This document shows, in pieces, positions 58,989-64,000 of a stretch of DNA of 64,000 nucleotides (position 1 is the stretch's first letter; every line of letters begins with the position of its first letter). The translations under genes were made by a program, and so were the position numbers. The notes beneath the pieces were generated by a model. It made no database searches and had not been told where the DNA came from. It was given only the letters and a program-made list of their open reading frames with translations. Source of the stretch: Paraburkholderia xenovorans LB400 (GTDB lineage Bacteria; Pseudomonadota; Gammaproteobacteria; Burkholderiales; Burkholderiaceae); NCBI RefSeq assembly GCF_000013645.1, contig NC_007951.1, forward strand, positions 3,286,001-3,350,000, read 5' to 3'.

Positions 58989-60416
58989 TCAGTTGAAGCG
59001 CACGTATTCGAAATCGACCGGCTGACGGTTCACACCCATTGCCGGCGGCGCGATCCAGTTGGCGAACTTGCCGGCTTCCGTGACGCGTCCCATCAACGAC
59101 GCGACGTACGCGCGGTCTTCCGGCGTGGCGAGCCATTTCGCTTCGTTGGCGGCCCATTCGGTTTCGCTGACCACGCGACCGTCGGGCGATACGCGCGTGC
59201 CGGCGAACGTGCCGATCTGACGATTGAACGCCTTATGCGGCACCGTCATGCGGAAATCGATGCCGGCCTTTTCGAGCACCTTGTTCCAGCGCGCCACGCC
59301 CGCCACCGAATCCTTGATGTAATCGTCGCGCAGCACTTCGTTCATCGCATTGAGCATCGGCACTTCGCGCTCGACCAGCTTGCCGTCCTGCACGTCGAGC
59401 AGCTTGTAACTCTGGCCGTTCAGTTGATGATCGTCCTCGCGCCTGTTTTCTTCATAGCGCCCCTTCAGGCCCGAGCTATAGAACGTGGCCGCGTTGGAAG
59501 AATGATCCGCGCCGAACAGATCGATAGTGACCGAGTAGTGGAAGTTCAGATAACGCTGAATGGTCGGCAGATCGATCACGCCGGCCGCGCGAATCTTCGT
59601 GACGTCGTCCGTGCCCAGTTCGTTCATCACCTTGGCGGTGCGCTGGATGACCCGCGAAACACCCGACTCGCCGACGAACATGTGGTGCGCTTCTTCAGTG
59701 AGCATGAACTTCGTGGTGCGCGCGAGCGGATCGAAGCCCGACTCGGCCAGCGCCGACAACTGGAATTTGCCGTCGCGATCGGTAAAGTACGTGAACATGA
59801 AGAACGCGAGCCAGTCCGGCGTTTTCTCATTGAACGCGCCCAGAATGCGCGGGTTGTCGTCATCGCCTGAACGGCGGCCGAGCAATGCTTCGGCTTCCTC
59901 ACGGCCGTCGCGGCCGAAATAGCGATGCAACAGATACACCATCGCCCACAGGTGGCGCCCCTCTTCCACATTCACCTGGAACAGGTTGCGCAAGTCGTAA
60001 ATGGAGGGCGCCGTCAGACCAAGGTGGCGTTGCTGCTCGACCGACGCCGGTTCCGTATCGCCTTGCGTCACGATAATGCGCCGCAAATTGGCGCGATGCT
60101 CGCCGGGCACGTCCTGCCAGGCCGCTTCGCCCTTGTGTTCGCCGAAGTGAATCTTGCGGTCCTGCTCGCCGGGCGTCAGGAAAATGCCCCAGCGGTAGTC
60201 CGGCATCTTCACATGGTCGAAATGCGCCCAGCCGCCGGCGTCCACGCTCACTGCAGTGCGCAGATACACATCGTAGCCGTGCGAGCCTTCCGGGCCCATG
60301 TCGCCCCACCAGGCCAGAAAATTCGGCTGCCATTGTTCGAGCGCGCGTTGCAGCGTGCGGTCGTCGGCGAGGTTGACGTTGTTCGGAATCTTTTCGCTGT
60401 AGTTGATCGTGGACAT
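58989..60416 (-). CDS. boxB: Benzoyl-CoA 2,3-epoxidase oxygenase BoxB
   Basis: This 475-residue di-iron oxygenase converts benzoyl-CoA to the 2,3-epoxide using oxygen and electrons from BoxA. It begins [19 protein letters not shown] and has the conserved start of the family plus carboxylate/histidine metal segments such as [20 protein letters not shown] and [20 protein letters not shown]. It lies 53 bases upstream of boxA and downstream of boxC. Confidence 0.96.
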   Translation of the reverse strand: MSTINYSEKIPNNVNLADDRTLQRALEQWQPNFLAWWGDMGPEGSHGYDVYLRTAVSVDAGGWAHFDHVKMPDYRWGIFLTPGEQDRKIHFGEHKGEAAWQDVPGEHRANLRRIIVTQGDTEPASVEQQRHLGLTAPSIYDLRNLFQVNVEEGRHLWAMVYLLHRYFGRDGREEAEALLGRRSGDDDNPRILGAFNEKTPDWLAFFMFTYFTDRDGKFQLSALAESGFDPLARTTKFMLTEEAHHMFVGESGVSRVIQRTAKVMNELGTDDVTKIRAAGVIDLPTIQRYLNFHYSVTIDLFGADHSSNAATFYSSGLKGRYEENRREDDHQLNGQSYKLLDVQDGKLVEREVPMLNAMNEVLRDDYIKDSVAGVARWNKVLEKAGIDFRMTVPHKAFNRQIGTFAGTRVSPDGRVVSETEWAANEAKWLATPEDRAYVASLMGRVTEAGKFANWIAPPAMGVNRQPVDFEYVRFN

Positions 60417-60495
60417 AGTCGGTTCCTGGTTCGGAAACTGCAGTGACGATGAGAGGCGCGTGTCGGGCAAGTGGCGCTCCGGCTCGCGCTCGCTG

Positions 60496-60522
60496 CGTCG
60501 ATGGCGTCGATGGCGTCGATGG
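60496..60522. repeat. 9-base repeat in the boxC-boxB gap
   Basis: There are three exact units of GTCGATGGC, followed by a partial unit, in the 142-base gap between boxC and boxB. Confidence 0.85.
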
Positions 60523-60558
60523 CGTTGCAATGTGCATCAGGCGCGCATCAAATGTGAA

Positions 60559-62229
60559 TCACACGCGCGAGACGTCGAATTGCGCCTTGCTGCCCTTGCC
60601 GTACACCTTGAGCGCGCCCTTCTCGCCCACTGCGTTCGGCCGGTTGAAGATCCAGTTCTGCCACGCGGTAAGACGGCCGAAAATGCGCGTCTCCATTGTT
60701 TCCGGACCGTTGAAGCGCAGATTCGCTTCGAGTCCGGTCAAGGCATCCGGCGACATGGCCGCGCGTTCTTCGAGCGCAATGCGGATTTCGTCGGCCCAGT
60801 CAATGTCGTCGGGGGACGCCGTGACGAGGCCGAGGCGTTCGGCTTCGACCGGCTTGATCGCCTGGCCGATCCGGGAGCGCACGGCATCGAGCGGTTCCGT
60901 TTCTTCATAGAAACGCCGGGCCAGACGTGATTGATGCGTAACCATCGGATAGAGGCCGAAGTTGACCTCCGAAAGCGTGATGGCCGGCTCTTCGTCTTCA
61001 TTGGCCGGCAGCGCCGCCATATAAGTGCGGTCGGCGGCGAACGCGAGTTCCGCGAAGGTGCCGGCAAAGCACGAGCCTGGCTCGATCAGCGCGAACAGCG
61101 AACGCGACGAGACGTCGATACGCGCCAGCGTGCGGCGCAACAGGCCGATCGTCTCGCGCACGAACCAGTGGTCTTTGTGCTGCATCAGCGAGGCGTCCGC
61201 GGCGAGCAGATGGCGGGCGTCGCCTTCGGTCCTGAAGACCCACGTGCCGACCGCAAGCTCGTTGGTGCGCATGGACAGGATCGCGTCGTCGAATTCGCGG
61301 GCGAATTTCAACGGCCACCAGTTCGCGCCGGCTGCGACGATGGCGTCGATACTCGCGGGCGGTTCGGTTTGCGGAGCCTTGGCCGTGAACGTTGCAATGC
61401 GCTTCGCACGATCGATCGTCACGTCGAGCGTTTTATAAGTGAGGCCGTCTTCGCGATCGGTGCGTTCGATCCGCGTGAGCGGCACGCCTTGCGCGTGCGC
61501 GGGACGATCGCTCTGCGCGGCGAGTTCGAGCGCGCGCGCCTGGATCGCCTGGTCGAACTGGTTCGGCTTCACGACTTCATCCACGAGGCGCCATGCCTTT
61601 GCGCGCTCGCCGCGCACGCCTTCCACCACCGTGCAGAAGATGTCGGCGCGATCGTGACGCACCTTGCGCTTGTCGGTCACGCGCGTCAGGCCGCCGGTGC
61701 CCGGCAACACGCCGAGCAGCGGCACTTCCGGCAGCGATACCGACGACGAACGGTCATCCACCAGATAGATCTCGTCGCAGGCGAGCGCGAGTTCGTAGCC
61801 GCCGCCCGCGCAGGCGCCGTTGACCGCCGCGAGAAACTTCAGACCCGAATGGCGCGATGAATCTTCCAGGCCATTGCGCGTTTCGTTGGTGAACTTGCAG
61901 AAGTTGACCTTCCACGCATGGGTGGAAAGACCGAGCATGAAGATGTTCGCGCCCGAGCAGAACACGCGATCCTTCAGGCTCGTCAGCACCACGGTTCTGA
62001 CTTCCGGATGCTCGAAGCGGATGCGCTGTATTGCGTCGTGCAGTTCGATGTCGACGCCGAGATCGTAGGAATTCAGCTTCAGCTTGTAGCCGTCACGGAT
62101 ACCGCCGTCCTCGGCGATATCGATGCCGAGTGTCGCGACGGGACCGTTGAAGCTCAGCTTCCAATGCTTGTACTGCGAGGGATCGGTGCGGTAGTCGACC
62201 GGCGCGACGGCGGTTTCTGCTGTGGACAT
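60559..62229 (-). CDS. boxC: Benzoyl-CoA-dihydrodiol lyase BoxC
   Basis: This 556-residue double crotonase-fold enzyme opens the 2,3-epoxy ring to a dialdehyde-type acyl-CoA with loss of formate. The first half contains SLKDRVFCSGANIFMLGLST and AAVNGACAGGGYELALACDE; the second half contains IEPGSCFAGTFAELAFAADR and TLSEVNFGLYPMVTHQSRLA. It begins at MSTAETAVAPVDYRTD. It is the first structural gene after boxR, with the candidate BoxR sites in the gap between them. Confidence 0.96.
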   Translation of the reverse strand: MSTAETAVAPVDYRTDPSQYKHWKLSFNGPVATLGIDIAEDGGIRDGYKLKLNSYDLGVDIELHDAIQRIRFEHPEVRTVVLTSLKDRVFCSGANIFMLGLSTHAWKVNFCKFTNETRNGLEDSSRHSGLKFLAAVNGACAGGGYELALACDEIYLVDDRSSSVSLPEVPLLGVLPGTGGLTRVTDKRKVRHDRADIFCTVVEGVRGERAKAWRLVDEVVKPNQFDQAIQARALELAAQSDRPAHAQGVPLTRIERTDREDGLTYKTLDVTIDRAKRIATFTAKAPQTEPPASIDAIVAAGANWWPLKFAREFDDAILSMRTNELAVGTWVFRTEGDARHLLAADASLMQHKDHWFVRETIGLLRRTLARIDVSSRSLFALIEPGSCFAGTFAELAFAADRTYMAALPANEDEEPAITLSEVNFGLYPMVTHQSRLARRFYEETEPLDAVRSRIGQAIKPVEAERLGLVTASPDDIDWADEIRIALEERAAMSPDALTGLEANLRFNGPETMETRIFGRLTAWQNWIFNRPNAVGEKGALKVYGKGSKAQFDVSRV

Positions 62230-62252
62230 GGGGGCGTCTCCTGACTGGACGA

Positions 62253-62345
62253 TGCAAATTGTTTTTTGAACAATAGTGCATCGTTCAACCCATGTAAAGC
62301 ACTTTAGTGCATGTTTGCTAGTAAACCCTGATGCAGGAATGCATG
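62253..62345 (-). promoter_or_regulatory. boxC promoter region with candidate BoxR sites
   Basis: The boxR-boxC gap holds repeated TGCA-containing boxes: ATGCAA near 62252, AGTGCA at 62275-62280, the inverted repeat GCACT-TT-AGTGC at 62299-62310 that runs on into ATG, and ATGCAGG and ATGCATG near 62330-62345. BzdR/BoxR regulators are known to recognise TGCA-type boxes, so these are likely sites at which benzoyl-CoA-responsive BoxR represses the operon. Confidence 0.6.
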
Positions 62346-63329
62346 TCAGCCCACACGCGCTTCATCCGGCGATTCGGCGGCCAGCCTTGCGGCGAGACGG
62401 TCGCGCAGTTGCAGATAGGCGTCGGCCAGGGTTTTCTCGCTGGTGTCGAAGCTCATGTCGGCGCGGCCATACAGCTCGCTGCGTCCCGCCAGGATGCGCT
62501 TCAGGTCGTCCATCGCCTCCTTGTTGCCCGACATCGGCCGCAGGTCGCCCTGCGCGACGACGCGGCGCATATGTTCCTCCGGCGCTGCTTGCAGCCACAC
62601 CGTGTAGCAGTGCGACAGCAGCGTATTGAACGTGCCCGACTCGGACACGAGGCCGCCCGGCGACGCAATCACCGCATGCTCGTGCTCCTGAATCACGGCC
62701 TCGAGCGCCCGGTGTTCATAACGCCGGTAAGCGGCCGCCCCGTACAGCGAGTGGATCTCCGACGGCGGGCAGCCGGCCAGTTGCTCGATCACGCGCGTGA
62801 GCTCGACGAACGGCACCTTGCGCTCCTGTGCCAGCATGCGCCCGAGCGTGGATTTGCCGGCGCCGCGCAGGCCGATCAACGCAATCCGGTCCTTGCGATG
62901 CGGGTCGCGCGGCGCCTGCGCGAACATTTCGGCAAGCGCCATGCGGGCGCGCTGCAACGCCGCCTGATCGCGTCCGTGCAGCAGTTCACGGATCAGCAGC
63001 CATTCGGCGGAAGCGGTGGTTTCGTCGCCGATCACCTCGGCGAGCGAACAGTTCAAAGTGGCCGCAATCTGCCGCAGCACCAGCACGGACGCATTGCCCA
63101 CGCCCGACTCCAGATTCGCAAGATGCCGCTCCGACAACCCGGTTTCCGTGGCGAGCGTCTTGCGGGTCATGCCGCGGCGCGCACGCAGCAGGCGCACGCG
63201 TTCGCCCATCGCCGTCAGGAAGGGATCGCGTTCCTCGCGTTCGCCGCCGCGCTCCGTGGCCCGTTCCGCGCGGCCGGCATCCTCGTCGGCGGAATCGTCC
63301 AATGACGCAGGAGAGTAATTTTGGTTCAT
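62346..63329 (-). CDS. boxR: Transcriptional regulator BoxR (HTH plus shikimate-kinase-like domain)
   Basis: This 327-residue protein has an Asp/Glu/Arg-rich N-terminal tail (residues 10-35). An XRE-type helix-turn-helix at about 40-98 (GERVRLLRARRGMTRKTLAT; GLSERHLANLESG) follows. A shikimate-kinase-like domain then binds the effector benzoyl-CoA (RIALIGLRGAGKSTLGRMLA, Walker A at 153-160; VIASPGGLVSES). The start MNQNYSPASL was chosen because residues in front would run through the divergent promoter. It is transcribed in the same direction as boxC-boxB-boxA. Confidence 0.93.
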   Translation of the reverse strand: MNQNYSPASLDDSADEDAGRAERATERGGEREERDPFLTAMGERVRLLRARRGMTRKTLATETGLSERHLANLESGVGNASVLVLRQIAATLNCSLAEVIGDETTASAEWLLIRELLHGRDQAALQRARMALAEMFAQAPRDPHRKDRIALIGLRGAGKSTLGRMLAQERKVPFVELTRVIEQLAGCPPSEIHSLYGAAAYRRYEHRALEAVIQEHEHAVIASPGGLVSESGTFNTLLSHCYTVWLQAAPEEHMRRVVAQGDLRPMSGNKEAMDDLKRILAGRSELYGRADMSFDTSEKTLADAYLQLRDRLAARLAAESPDEARVG

Positions 63330-63522
63330 GTTTTGGCGCCCTTTAACTGCGATATATGTACTATAGTGCTTGACACACACGTGGTGAACGGTTAATTTTC
63401 GCCAAATATTGATCCAATAACAAACGCTGTCGAGATTTTCCGGCGGCGTCACGGAGAGTGCGCAACGGCTCGCATGCATTAACGTGCGTGCGCTGGCCGA
63501 ACGCGCCGACCTGGAGGCTCGC

Positions 63523-63990
63523 ATGTCCCCACATGAATTCCAGCGCCTGATTGCGGGCGTCACGGAGCAACTCGCCGGCCGGCCGCTGGACGGCAAGCTG
63601 GCGGTCTGGTTGAACGACACGTATCCCGCCGGCGGCGACACGTTCCGCGAGCTTGCCGCCGCGTGCCGGAGCGGCGTCGCCGAAGGCTGGCTATGCCAGC
63701 GCGAAGGCGGCGGCATCCGCTATGGCCGCGTCTTCAAGGCACTGCCCGACACCCACGGCTTTTCGGTCGACGTCGTCGATATGAAGGATATTGCCGGTCC
63801 GCACCATATTCATCCCAATGGCGAAATCGATCTGATCATGCCGCTGACCGAAGGCGCCACTTTCGACGGCCACCCGGCCGGCTGGTGCGTGTACGGCCCC
63901 GGCTCCGCGCATCGTCCGACGGTAGCGAACGGCGAGGCGCTGGTGCTATATCTGCTGCCGCAAGGCGCGATCGAATTCACTCCTGCCTGA
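63523..63990 (+). CDS. DUF4863-family protein of the box cluster
   Basis: This 155-residue cupin-like protein has MSPHEFQRLIAGVTEQLAGR, WLCQREGGGIRYGRVFKALP and PHHIHPNGEIDLIMPLTEG, where the histidines may bind metal. GGAGG precedes the ATG; a GTG 13 codons upstream is less likely. Members are associated with box benzoate clusters and with hydroxylaminobenzoate lyase-like proteins. It is divergent from boxR across a 193-base gap containing ACTATAGT near 63360. Its role is unknown; it may act on a reactive intermediate or by-product of benzoyl-CoA breakdown. Confidence 0.75.
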   Translation: MSPHEFQRLIAGVTEQLAGRPLDGKLAVWLNDTYPAGGDTFRELAAACRSGVAEGWLCQREGGGIRYGRVFKALPDTHGFSVDVVDMKDIAGPHHIHPNGEIDLIMPLTEGATFDGHPAGWCVYGPGSAHRPTVANGEALVLYLLPQGAIEFTPA

Positions 63991-64000
63991 GCGCCGCCAT

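Overview
The window is high-GC, gene-dense chromosomal DNA from a betaproteobacterium, most likely Burkholderia or Paraburkholderia. The evidence is the OmpC-type porin, the box benzoate genes with a shikimate-kinase-like BoxR, the DUF2844/DUF3443 pair, BamC, the DUF1328 peptides and the general gene content. This is inferred from protein family resemblance; no search was run. There is one tRNA, tRNA-Leu(UAA). I see no insertion sequences, phage genes, CRISPR array or replication origin.

Layout. 1-8.5 kb: a leftward catabolic operon of hydantoinase/oxoprolinase subunits A and B plus a TRAP transporter (dctP, dctQ, the latter cut by the window edge), a divergent MocR-type regulator, and a porin whose upstream region carries a near copy of the element in front of mocR. 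9-15.6 kb: tRNA-Leu, a LacI-type regulator and an ABC importer operon ending in a GpdQ-like phosphodiesterase; matching operator-like sites precede the regulator and the operon. 15.6-23 kb: DUF2569 and MFS membrane proteins, two response regulators, a ferritin-like protein, two DUF1328 peptides, a histidine kinase, an entericidin and a DUF4397 lipoprotein. 23-34.6 kb: fadH, two EamA transporters, rnk, a TPP riboswitch with thiC, two small lipoproteins and a lactate permease. 34.6-44.2 kb: a gene-poor tract with leftward terminators, bamC, the DUF2844/DUF3443 pair, an HMW1C-like protein N-glycosyltransferase, a CadD-like transporter, small envelope proteins and a methyltransferase-like lipoprotein. 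44.2-48.6 kb: leuA behind a complete transcription attenuator with a leucine-rich leader peptide, then a cystine-type ABC transporter. 48.9-57.4 kb: a reductive pyrimidine catabolism operon (amidohydrolase, preT, preA, NCS1 transporter, hydA) facing a RutR-like TetR regulator across a matching palindrome. 57.4-64 kb: an orphan Phd/YefM antitoxin and the aerobic benzoyl-CoA (box) pathway boxR-boxC-boxB-boxA with a divergent DUF4863 gene.

How the parts work together. Four metabolic modules each carry a local regulator with a visible candidate operator: MocR with hydantoinase/TRAP/porin, LacI with ABC/phosphodiesterase, RutR-like with pyrimidine degradation, and BoxR with benzoate degradation. 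Two biosynthetic genes are controlled through RNA: thiC by a TPP riboswitch and leuA by ribosome-mediated attenuation. The leuA attenuator is the best supported unlisted element, because the leader peptide, its control codons and three mutually exclusive hairpins can all be traced base by base.
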